NCBI GenBank assembly: GCA_019413245.1
Contig: DXNX01000171.1
Location: 1 to 5,413, forward strand
Direction: 5' to 3'
Length of the DNA stretch: 5,413 nucleotides
From: Oscillospiraceae bacterium
GTDB taxonomy: Bacteria; Bacillota; Clostridia; Oscillospirales; Ruminococcaceae
Part shown: one piece after another, positions 1 through 5,411 of the stretch
Position numbering within the stretch: the first letter of the stretch is position 1
Layout of the letters: each line of letters begins with the position of its first letter
Made by a program: the position numbers and the translations under genes
Notes under the pieces: model-generated
Database searches by the model: none
Seen by the model: only the letters and a program-made list of their open reading frames with translations
What the model was told of the DNA's origin: nothing

Positions 1-96
1 TTTGTCACCCGCACCGTCTTTCTTTGTGCGGAGACCTGAGGAAAAAACGTGTCCATCCGAATGTTGATCAGAAATCTGGACATCTGCATGCAGCAT
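1..96 (-). CDS. 5' end of a divergent gene, possibly the local repressor (partial)
   Basis: An open frame runs leftward from ATG at 96-94 to the window edge, 32 codons without a stop. An AGGAAAGG ribosome binding site (110-103) sits 6 bases before this ATG, and a leftward promoter (184-156) lies upstream, so a real gene start is well supported. The visible peptide begins MLHADVQISDQ and ends GLRTKKDGAGDK, a basic, polar stretch. Such stretches often precede the helix-turn-helix of TetR-family repressors, but no helix-turn-helix is visible here. A second leftward frame, starting at 90 or 56 and ending KTVRVT, is also open and would suit a TetR-type start, but its ATGs are poorly spaced from the ribosome binding site. 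The regulator assignment comes mainly from the divergent layout around a shared operator; it is inference. Confidence 0.42.
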   Translation of the reverse strand, partial: MLHADVQISDQHSDGHVFSSGLRTKKDGAGDK

Positions 97-136
97 TTAT
101 ATCCTTTCCTGAGAGATTTGCATTTTGATGTAACTG

Positions 137-165
137 TTGACATTACATCTTGCGCATGCTACACT
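137..165 (+). promoter_or_regulatory. Rightward sigma-70-type promoter of the redox operon
   Basis: A perfect -35 TTGACA (137-142) is separated by 17 bases from -10 TACACT (160-165), which has an extended TG at 157-158. Transcription would start near 172 and leave a leader of about 84 bases before the oxidoreductase start at 256. The -35 lies inside operator arm 1, and the start point lies just ahead of arm 2. Confidence 0.72.
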
Positions 166-184
166 GTGATGGGTGTAATTTCAA
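156..184 (-). promoter_or_regulatory. Leftward promoter overlapping the rightward one
   Basis: On the minus strand TTGAAA (184-179) is followed after 17 bases by TAGCAT (161-156). The -10 matches TATAAT at four of six positions. The spacing mirrors the rightward promoter and the two -10 boxes overlap at 160-161, so both promoters probably cannot be occupied at once. The start would be near 149, giving a leader of about 53 bases to the ATG at 96. Confidence 0.55.
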
Positions 185-255
185 CTGTTACATCTGATGC
201 TGTATTGAATCCCACGAAAAAAGCAAGAAAAATTCCCCACAGAAAGAGGTTTTCC

Positions 256-1257
256 ATGAAAGCGGTCCAGATCGAGCACTACGCCAAAACCATTCACACA
301 GTCCTGCGGGAAATACCCATCCCGGAAATTTCCGATTCCGAAGTGCTGATCCGGGTCAAGGCGGCAGCGGTCAACCCGGTGGATCTTTTGGTTCTGACGG
401 GAAGTGTCAAGCTCATTCAGGGGTACGCCATGCCTCTGACCCTGGGCAATGAATGCGCCGGAATCGTGGAGCAGGTGGGCAGCACGGTGCAGGGCTTTCA
501 GAGGGGAGACCGGGTCTATACCTGCCTGCCCATCCATAAAATCGGTGCCTTTGCGGAATATGTGGCGGTGGACGAAAAGGAAATCGCCAGAATGCCCAAT
601 GGGTACGATTTTGCCACGGCAGCGGCCATTCCGCTGACCGGTCTGACCGCCTGGCAGGCACTCACCGAGGAACTGGAAGCAAAGCCCGGGCAAACCATCC
701 TGATCCCCGGCGGGTCGGGCAGTTTTGGTCAGATGGCAGTTCCCCTTGCAAAGGCTCTGGGGCTGCACGTTCTGGTCACAGGCAACGCACGGGCAAAGGA
801 CCAGTTTGTGGCTATGGGCGTGGACCGGTATCTTGACTACAAACAGGAAAATTACTGGGAGCAGCTGTCCGGCCTGGACGGGGTGATCGACACGCTGGGT
901 TCAGCAGAGTTCGACCATGAACTGGCTGTGCTGAAACAAGGCGGGCGGCTGGTCAGCCTGCGCACCGGGCCCAACAGAGCATTTGCCGAGCGTAAGCAGT
1001 TCCCCGGCTGGAAAAAGAAGCTCTTTGCCCTGGCGGGCCGGAAATACGACAAGGCCGCCCAAAAGCAGAGGACGGAATACCGGTTTGTCTTTGTCCGTTC
1101 GGACGGCGCACAGCTCCGCAAAATCACCGAGCTTGTGGAACAGCAGCAAATCAAGCCGGCCGTGGACGACCGAATCTTTTCCCTGGAGCAGGCAGGCGAG
1201 GCCCTGCAGCTGGTGGCAGAAGGACCGCTCTGCGGCAAAGTGATGATTCAGATGTGA
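256..1257 (+). CDS. Zinc-independent medium-chain dehydrogenase/quinone oxidoreductase family protein
   Basis: Encodes 333 residues, normal for the cytosolic NAD(P)H-dependent quinone oxidoreductase branch of the medium-chain dehydrogenase/reductase superfamily, which reduces quinones, enones or reactive aldehydes. The GroES-like N-terminal half shows NPVD (40-43), LGNECAG (63-69), GDRV (84-87) and GAFAEYV (97-103). The linker AAAIPLTGLTAWQAL (122-136) is typical. The Rossmann domain follows with PGGSGSFG (151-158), where G152, G155 and G158 form the dinucleotide loop, then DGVIDTLG and GGRLVSL. The zinc-binding cysteine cluster of classical alcohol dehydrogenases is absent. The start at 256 is chosen because family members begin MKAV and AGAGG (245-249) sits 6 bases upstream. 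The frame stays open back to 49, but that stretch is promoter and operator. First gene of the operon; the true substrate is unknown. Confidence 0.9.
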   Translation: MKAVQIEHYAKTIHTVLREIPIPEISDSEVLIRVKAAAVNPVDLLVLTGSVKLIQGYAMPLTLGNECAGIVEQVGSTVQGFQRGDRVYTCLPIHKIGAFAEYVAVDEKEIARMPNGYDFATAAAIPLTGLTAWQALTEELEAKPGQTILIPGGSGSFGQMAVPLAKALGLHVLVTGNARAKDQFVAMGVDRYLDYKQENYWEQLSGLDGVIDTLGSAEFDHELAVLKQGGRLVSLRTGPNRAFAERKQFPGWKKKLFALAGRKYDKAAQKQRTEYRFVFVRSDGAQLRKITELVEQQQIKPAVDDRIFSLEQAGEALQLVAEGPLCGKVMIQM

Positions 1258-1274
1258 AGGGGGGGGACAGACCT

Positions 1275-1755
1275 GTGGATCTATCTGTTCCCATCGTACA
1301 GATCATTCAGAAACGGCACAGCGTGCGCACCTATGCGGGGTAGGGTATCCCGCCGCCAAACGCAGCCTGGCGGCCGCCCCATGCGCTCCACCATGAAATC
1401 CTCCGCCCGCAAACTCTGGAAAGCATTGTTCTTTCAAAAGGATTTCCACACGCCGCTCACCACTACCAAGGCCGAATCCTACACCCAGCCGCTGGAAATA
1501 GTGCAGCTGGCGTCGTCTCCCACCAACGCTTAGCCCTGAAGAGGGCGCAAAGACAGGGAGCTGTATCATTTCTATGTGCCGTACAAGCCGGGCCTCCCTA
1601 AGCCGGAACAGTTGATCAAGCGGGTGGATCCGGGCAGTGTGCTCTCCCGCTTCCACCAGACGGTCCTGGAGCGGAGCCTGAACGACACCTTTGTATCAGG
1701 ACCCTAAGCAGACGGGATTCTTTCCGATACCATGCATTACGTCCTGTCCTGGTAA
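1275..1755 (+). pseudogene. Decayed nitroreductase-family gene
   Basis: Broken remains of an FMN-dependent nitroreductase, probably of the TM1586-like type. After an AGGGGGGG ribosome binding site (1258-1265), a GTG start at 1275 reads VDLSVPIVQIIQKRHSVRTYAG, the family's N-terminus, then hits TAG at 1341. A short piece in another frame from 1343 reads GYPAAKRSL. The third frame, from about 1378, carries KLWKALFFQKDFHTPLT, then EIVQLASSPTNA and, after two stops, RELYHFYV, RFHQTVLE and finally DTMHYVLSW with a stop at 1753-1755. In that frame TAG (1531) and TGA (1537) fall where the family has a residue-P-W stretch (N-x-Q-P-W), as if CAG and TGG had mutated; a further TAA lies at 1705. The middle third of the protein, about 100 residues, seems deleted near 1341. 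It lies 17 bases after the oxidoreductase gene, so it was probably co-transcribed. Not functional. Confidence 0.82.
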
Positions 1756-1787
1756 GCCAAAAAAATCTGAAGAAGGAGGATCTTTGT

Positions 1788-2549
1788 ATGAAACTCTATA
1801 ACATTGTGTTCAGTCCCACGGGCGGGACGGAGAAGGTGGCTGACCTGCTGACAAAGACATTTGGGAGAGAAGCAGCCGCCATTGACCTCACCGACAGCAG
1901 AAAGGATTTTTCCGCCATCCGGCTGACGCAGGAGGATGCGGCAATCATCGCGGTGCCGTCCTACGGCGGCCGCGTCCCGGCAGTAGCGGTGGAACGGCTG
2001 ACGGCAATGAACGCCCAGGGGGCACGGGCGATTCTTGTCTGCGTATACGGCAACCGCGCCTACGAGGATACCCTGGTGGAGCTGGAAGATGCTGCCCGAA
2101 AAGCCGGCTTCCGGGTGATTGCAGCTGTGGCGGCGGTGGCGGAACACTCCATTGCACGGCAGTTTGCCGCCGGACGGCCGGATGCACAGGACGCAGCGCA
2201 GCTTGCCGCTTTTGGCGAAAAAATCCTGGGAAAACTTTCCTCGGAGGATTTGTCCGAACCGGACCTGCCCGGCAACCGCCCCTATAAAAAAGCCGGCGGT
2301 GCCGGTATGGTGCCTAAGGCCACCAAGGCGTGTAACCATTGCGGTGTCTGCGCCGCGGAATGTCCGGTACAGGCCATTCGGAAGGATGACCCCACCAAGG
2401 TGGATGAAAAGGCGTGTATCTCCTGTATGCGCTGCGTTTCCGTATGCCCGCAGGGAGCCCGTAAAGTCAATCCGCTTCTGCTGTCTGCGGCGGGCCTGAT
2501 GCTGAAAAAAGTCTGCTCCGAGCGAAAGGAATGCGAACTGTTTCTTTGA
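1788..2549 (+). CDS. EFR1-type flavodoxin/4Fe-4S ferredoxin fusion protein
   Basis: Encodes 253 residues, a common length for EFR1-family proteins of anaerobic Firmicutes. The N-terminal flavodoxin-like domain opens KLYNIVFSPTGGTEKVADLL; SPTGGT (9-14) is the FMN phosphate-binding loop. IAVPSYGGRVP, further in, matches the second flavin-contacting loop. The C-terminal part holds two 4Fe-4S motifs: C182-x2-C185-x2-C188-x3-C192-P and C210-x2-C213-x2-C216-x3-C220-P. It is therefore a cytosolic electron carrier able to pass electrons between flavin and iron-sulfur clusters; its partners are unknown. AGAAGGAGGA (1771-1780) lies 7 bases before the ATG. It follows the dead nitroreductase by 32 bases and was probably in the same operon, where it could have supplied electrons to the flavoenzyme (inference). 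There is no signal peptide or membrane segment. The last residues (KKVCSERKECELFL) add two further cysteines outside the motifs. Confidence 0.9.
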   Translation: MKLYNIVFSPTGGTEKVADLLTKTFGREAAAIDLTDSRKDFSAIRLTQEDAAIIAVPSYGGRVPAVAVERLTAMNAQGARAILVCVYGNRAYEDTLVELEDAARKAGFRVIAAVAAVAEHSIARQFAAGRPDAQDAAQLAAFGEKILGKLSSEDLSEPDLPGNRPYKKAGGAGMVPKATKACNHCGVCAAECPVQAIRKDDPTKVDEKACISCMRCVSVCPQGARKVNPLLLSAAGLMLKKVCSERKECELFL

Positions 2550-2696
2550 GAAGGAAACAAGTATTGTCTGATCTAAAAGGTTTGGTGTATGGGGCGTAGC
2601 TTTTTTATTGGGCGGTAATCTCTCAGCAATGGTCATCAGGCAGGGAAAAAGCATCTTCTTTATCGGACCTGGGACCGTCCCAATTATGACGCACCA

Positions 2697-2731
2697 AAAA
2701 AGTCTTGCGGAAACGCAGGGCTTTTTCTTTT
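2697..2731 (+). terminator. Strong hairpin with T-tract downstream of the redox operon
   Basis: AAAAAGTCTTGCG (2697-2709) pairs with CGCAGGGCTTTTT (2714-2726) around a GAAA tetraloop. This is a 13-pair stem with two G-T wobbles (2705/2718 and 2703/2720), followed by CTTTT. It is a good rho-independent terminator for rightward transcription from the redox operon, about 150 bases after the last stop. The A-tract on the left would also give a T-tract for leftward transcription, so it could act in both directions. Confidence 0.65.
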
Positions 2732-2820
2732 GCACCGCTTTCAGAAAAAGAGGTGCCCGGACTAAAGGCCCCGTCCGAGGTAAGTCCTGTGACCCGTTAG
2801 GGACCACTTCGCCAACACCC

Positions 2821-2855
2821 AAAGCAAGCCCGATCTCATCGGCTTTGCTTTCTTC
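2821..2855 (+). terminator. Second terminator-like hairpin
   Basis: The 14 bases at 2821-2834 pair with 2838-2851 around a CTC loop. The pairs are AAAGC/GCTTT, AAG/CTT and CCGAT/ATCGG, with one unpaired base on each side, giving a 13-pair stem followed by CTTC. The weak T-tract makes it less certain as a terminator; it could instead be a stem of a structured RNA. It lies about 90 bases after the first terminator. Confidence 0.4.
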
Positions 2856-3171
2856 ACTGTGCCCTTCCTGCTTACCCAGGGGATGATGGAACGCAACGGA
2901 TATTATCATCTTTATCGCGTGTGCATCATTGGTTATGCCGCCAATCTGTCCACCACCAGTGCCGTCTCTCGGGGCTGCCATTCGGCACCGGCTGTTGAGC
3001 TACGGTCTTGGATTCTTTCCGTTCATGACTGGGAAAATTACACCGGTTAAACAGGGCTGATGAAGTGCACTCTGCAAAAACCGATGTTCAATCAGTTCAG
3101 ATGTTATTCCCGGCCCATGTAACATGACTATTTCACAGGATGAAAGAACGAAAACGGAGAAAAGCAGGGAC

Positions 3172-3200
3172 TGGAAATAGTACGGGACCCGTGCTATGAT
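3172..3200 (+). promoter_or_regulatory. Extended -10 promoter of the dipeptidase gene, with a palindrome in its spacer
   Basis: TGGAAA (3172-3177, four of six matches to TTGACA) is separated by 17 bases from TATGAT (3195-3200), with an extended TG at 3192-3193. The start would be near 3207, leaving a leader of about 120 bases. The spacer holds a perfect palindrome, ACGGG-A-CCCGT (3182-3192), a possible repressor site. The leader contains two direct repeats: GTCGAAT (3207-3213 and 3237-3243) and AGCTGTGC (3261-3268 and 3280-3287). No riboswitch is recognised in it. Confidence 0.65.
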
Positions 3201-3326
3201 AATTGGGTCGAATAAGAGAGAAAACACATCTTTTTTGTCGAATCTCGGTTGTAAGAAAGTAGCTGTGCAGTGAAATCAAAGCTGTGCGCAATTTGAAAAG
3301 GACGTACATAGAAAAAGGAGATCCTC

Positions 3327-4787
3327 ATGCCCTGTACCACAATTCTGGTTGGCAAGAAAGCCAGCCATGACGGTTCCACGATTATTGCCCGCAATGACGA
3401 CGGCGCTTTTGAAGCAAAGCGCCTGCTGGCCCATCCGGCCCGGGAGAAGGCTACCACCTACAAAACAGTCATTTCTCGCCTGACAGTAGAACTGCCGGAA
3501 AACGCCATGCGCTATACCGACTGTCCGAATGTGAACAAGTCCAACGGCGTCTGGCCTGCCTGCGGCATCAATGAGGCCAACGTGGCCATGACCGCTACTG
3601 AGACTATCACCAGCAATGCCCGGGTGGTAGGCGCGGACCCCTATGTACGGTATCAGGCAAAGAAGGGTCGCAACTCCAAAGAGGTCCCCGGCGGCATTGG
3701 CGAGGAAGACCTAGTCACCCTGGTGTTGCCCTACATCCATTCCGCCCGGGAGGGTGTGCTGCGCACCGGCGCGCTGTTGGAGCGGTACGGTACTTACGAG
3801 CCCAACGGCATGGCCTTTGCGGATGCCGACGAAGTCTGGTGGTTGGAGACCATCGGCGGCCATCACTGGATCGCCCGGCGGGTGCCGGATGACCGGGTGG
3901 TGGTCATGCCCAACCAGTTCGGACTGGACCATTTCGACTTTGCGGATGCCTATGGGGAACAGAAGGAAAACCTTTGCTCCCGGGATCTGCAGGCATTCGT
4001 GGAGAAGTACCGCCTGGCGCTGGATACGGGGACGGAGTTCAACCCGCGGCTGGCCTTCGGCTCCCATTCCGACGCCGATCATATTTATAATACGCCCCGC
4101 GCGTGGTTCATGGCCCGGTATTTCCTGCCTCGTACTTACAAGTGGGAAGGGGAGAACGCCGACTTCACTCCGGAAAGCAACGACATCCCCTGGTCCTTTG
4201 TGCCGGAACGCAAGGTGACGGTGGAGGATGTGCGGTATCTGCTGGGCTCCTATTATCAGGGAACCCCTTACAATCCCTACGATAAGACAGCTGCCAACAA
4301 GGGCAAGTACCGCACCATCGGTGTGCCCAACAGTGATGTCTGCGGCATCATGCAGATTCGCGGCGATCTGCCTGAGGCAGTTCAGGGCGTGGAGTGGCTG
4401 TCCATGGGCGGCAGCGGCTTTACGGCCTGTTTCCCGATGTATGCCAATGTGACCGAGTTCCCCAAGTACCTCAGCGGTACCACCGAAACGGTCTCCACCG
4501 ACAGCATCTACTGGCACAGCCGGCTCATTGCCGCCCTGACTGACGCCCAGTTCGGCAGCTCTCTGATCTTGGACGAACGGTATCAGAACGCGGTGATGAA
4601 CCGCGGCCAGCAGTTCCTGTACGAGTACGATGAGAAGATCCGGCAGGGCGAGCCTGCGGAGATCCTGAAGGAAGCCAATGGCAAGATTGCCGCCATGGTC
4701 AAGGAAGAATCGGACAAGGCCCTTGCCCAAATTCTCAAAAACGCTTCCGAGCATATGAAGATCCGGTATCACAGAGGAGATAACTGA
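3327..4787 (+). CDS. C69-family dipeptidase (U34/PepD-like)
   Basis: Encodes 486 residues, typical for C69 dipeptidases, N-terminal-nucleophile cysteine hydrolases that cleave a broad range of dipeptides in the cytoplasm. It opens MPCTTILVGKKASHDGSTI; Cys3 in the CTTI motif is the expected nucleophile, which would be exposed by removal of the first two residues. ARNDD (21-25) is the usual conserved companion, followed by GINEANVAMTATETI, then GVLRTGALLERYGTYEPNG, EVWWLETIGGHHWIARRVP and RVVVMPNQF, all family hallmarks. The second half has PRAWFMARYFLP, VEDVRYLLGSYYQGTPYNPY and SDVCGIMQIR, and ends in a charged helical tail. No signal peptide is seen, so it should be cytosolic. AAAGGAG (3314-3320) lies 6 bases before the ATG. 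It has its own promoter and terminator, so it is a single-gene unit, probably for peptide nitrogen recycling. Confidence 0.95.
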   Translation: MPCTTILVGKKASHDGSTIIARNDDGAFEAKRLLAHPAREKATTYKTVISRLTVELPENAMRYTDCPNVNKSNGVWPACGINEANVAMTATETITSNARVVGADPYVRYQAKKGRNSKEVPGGIGEEDLVTLVLPYIHSAREGVLRTGALLERYGTYEPNGMAFADADEVWWLETIGGHHWIARRVPDDRVVVMPNQFGLDHFDFADAYGEQKENLCSRDLQAFVEKYRLALDTGTEFNPRLAFGSHSDADHIYNTPRAWFMARYFLPRTYKWEGENADFTPESNDIPWSFVPERKVTVEDVRYLLGSYYQGTPYNPYDKTAANKGKYRTIGVPNSDVCGIMQIRGDLPEAVQGVEWLSMGGSGFTACFPMYANVTEFPKYLSGTTETVSTDSIYWHSRLIAALTDAQFGSSLILDERYQNAVMNRGQQFLYEYDEKIRQGEPAEILKEANGKIAAMVKEESDKALAQILKNASEHMKIRYHRGDN

Positions 4788-4806
4788 TCGGACGACTCAA
4801 AGCAAG

Positions 4807-4839
4807 AAAGCAGCACCAGGTTACTGGTGCTGCTTTTTT
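4807..4839 (+). terminator. Intrinsic terminator of the dipeptidase gene
   Basis: AAAGCAGCACCAG (4807-4819) pairs perfectly with CTGGTGCTGCTTT (4824-4836) around a GTTA loop, 13 pairs with no mismatch, ending in a run of six T (4834-4839). It lies 20 bases after the dipeptidase stop. The insertion sequence begins almost directly after the T-tract. Confidence 0.93.
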
Positions 4840-4849
4840 GTATAACGAA

Positions 4850-4872
4850 AACCACTCGCTAGGCGAGTGGTT
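4850..4872 (+). repeat. Left-end hairpin of the insertion sequence
   Basis: AACCACTCGC (4850-4859) pairs perfectly with GCGAGTGGTT (4863-4872) around a three-base loop, TAG. IS200/IS605 transposases recognise such subterminal hairpins on one DNA strand and cut a few bases away. A similar hairpin is expected beyond the transposase stop at the unseen right end. Confidence 0.75.
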
Positions 4873-4909
4873 CAAAAGAAGACTATAGTCGATACTGCAG
4901 AAAGAAAAA

Positions 4910-4966
4910 CTCCCTTTGCTATAATGGAAGTGCGGTCTGCCAACTGCACAAGCCAAGCAAAGGGAG
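4910..4966 (+). promoter_or_regulatory. Leader hairpin that buries the transposase ribosome binding site
   Basis: CTCCCTTTGCT (4910-4920) is a perfect 11-base complement of AGCAAAGGGAG (4956-4966). The right arm contains almost all of the AGGGAGG ribosome binding site (4961-4967) that serves the GTG start at 4977. Inside, GTGC (4930-4933) and GCAC (4946-4949) form a second stem. In any RNA that includes both arms, the ribosome binding site would be closed. Leader structures that hold back transposase translation are known for IS200. Confidence 0.7.
4917..4925 (+). promoter_or_regulatory. Extended -10 promoter of the transposase gene
   Basis: TGCTATAAT (4917-4925) is a perfect extended -10 element, but no good -35 box is present (TGCAGA, 4896-4901, is the best at 18 bases and matches only three of six). 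Transcription would start near 4932, downstream of the left arm of the leader hairpin, so transcripts from this promoter would lack that arm. Confidence 0.55.
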
Positions 4967-4976
4967 GTCATTCGGA

Positions 4977-5411
4977 GTGAACGACGTAAATAGTTTATCG
5001 CACACAAGCTGGAATTGCAAATATCACATAGTATTTGCGCCGAAATATAGGCGCAAAGTGTTCTATGGGCAGAAACGTAGAGAAGCAGGAGAAATCCTGC
5101 GAACATTGTGTGATTAGAAGAAAGTGAAAATCATAGAGGCAGAAGCGTGCCCGGACCACATACATGTGCTCGTAGAGATACCTTTCAAGTACTCGGTATC
5201 CAGTTTCACGGGATACCTGAAAGGGAAAAGCAGCCTGATGATATACGAGAAGTATCCGGAACTGAAGTATAAATACCGCAACCGGGAGTTCTGGTGCAGA
5301 GGCTACTATGTGGACACAGCAGGCAAAAATGCAAAGAAAATAGAGGAATACATACGGTGCCAGCTGGAAGAAGACAAAGCCGGTGAACAGTTAACGATGG
5401 GAAACATCTAA
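4977..5411 (+). pseudogene. tnpA: IS200-like transposase TnpA interrupted by an amber stop
   Basis: Read from GTG at 4977, with AGGGAGG 9 bases upstream, the frame gives 144 codons, full length for IS200-type Y1 single-strand DNA transposases, ending in TAA at 5409-5411. Codon 47 (5115-5117) is TAG, in a place where relatives usually have glutamine (LCEQK-like context); a CAG to TAG change explains it. Everything else is intact. The start SLSHTSWNCKYHIVFAPKYRR is typical, D60-HIH (61-63) is the metal-binding HUH motif, FWCRGYYVDT (105-114) is conserved, and Y125 in EEYIRCQ, with Q129 four residues on, is the expected catalytic tyrosine. An internal GTG at 5124 could not restore the missing N-terminal strand. 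No frameshift is present. It is probably inactive unless the amber codon is suppressed or the change is a sequencing error. Confidence 0.85.

Larger units (their letters stand above)
127..194. promoter_or_regulatory. Paired inverted operator arms in the divergent promoter region
   Basis: Arm 1 (127-147) and arm 2 (174-194) are inverted copies of each other, matching at 19 of 21 positions, with 26 bases between them. Each arm is also a dyad of its own: GATGTAA-N9-TTACATC at 127-149 and GGTGTAA-N9-TTACATC at 172-194, with centres 45 bases apart. Arm 1 contains the -35 box of the rightward promoter, and arm 2 contains the -35 box of the leftward one. Each arm also covers the predicted start of the opposite transcript. 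This is the layout expected for a dimeric repressor, for example of the TetR family, that shuts off both its own gene and the neighbouring operon. The half-site resembles TGTNA-type sites, but its 9-base spacing differs from the GlnR/TnrA consensus (7). The binding protein is not identified. Confidence 0.75.
2550..3171. other. Gene-free, hairpin-rich intergenic region
   Basis: No frame in this stretch has a ribosome binding site together with a recognisable protein family. Besides the two terminator-like hairpins listed separately, it holds TGGGAC-C-GTCCCA (2670-2682), GCACC/GGTGC (2732-2756) with an inner CTTT/AAAG, CGGAC/GTCCG (2758-2777), CCC-GTTA-GGG near 2800, GTGCCG/CGGCAC (2959-2988) and the palindrome CATGT-A-ACATG (3116-3126). 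A rightward frame around 2809-3050 includes a hydrophobic piece, IGFAFFTVPFLL, which may be chance or a remnant. The density of stems suggests either a structured RNA or a decayed mobile or intergenic repeat. It matches no RNA family that I can name. Confidence 0.45.

Noticed and set aside
9..31. CCGCAC/GTGCGG hairpin with an 11-base loop as a terminator
   Set aside because: The stem is short, the loop is long, no T-tract follows, and it falls inside the probable divergent coding region.
49..255. N-terminal extension of the oxidoreductase by 69 residues from GTG at 49
   Set aside because: It lacks a ribosome binding site, covers the divergent promoters and operators, and family members begin at MKAV; the ATG at 256 has AGAGG 6 bases upstream.
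1303..1656. Minus-strand open frame of 117 codons
   Set aside because: It lies opposite the nitroreductase remnant, whose conserved segments all read on the plus strand in order.
1531..1707. Reading the stops in the nitroreductase as recoded codons
   Set aside because: All three stop codons occur in frame together with frame changes and a large deletion, which is decay rather than a changed genetic code.
1737..2981. Long open frame of 414 codons on the minus strand
   Set aside because: About two thirds of it lies opposite the clearly coding EFR1 gene, it has no convincing ribosome binding site, and its product is low in hydrophobic core pattern and matches no family I know.
2608..3050. Two rightward open frames of 92 and 63 codons in the intergenic region
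   Set aside because: They start without ribosome binding sites, run through strong hairpins, and their products match no family; the hydrophobic piece at about 2836-2874 is too short to support a gene.
3711..4772. 353-codon minus-strand open frame opposite the dipeptidase gene
   Set aside because: It is the antisense shadow of a GC-rich coding gene, with no start signal and no recognised domain.
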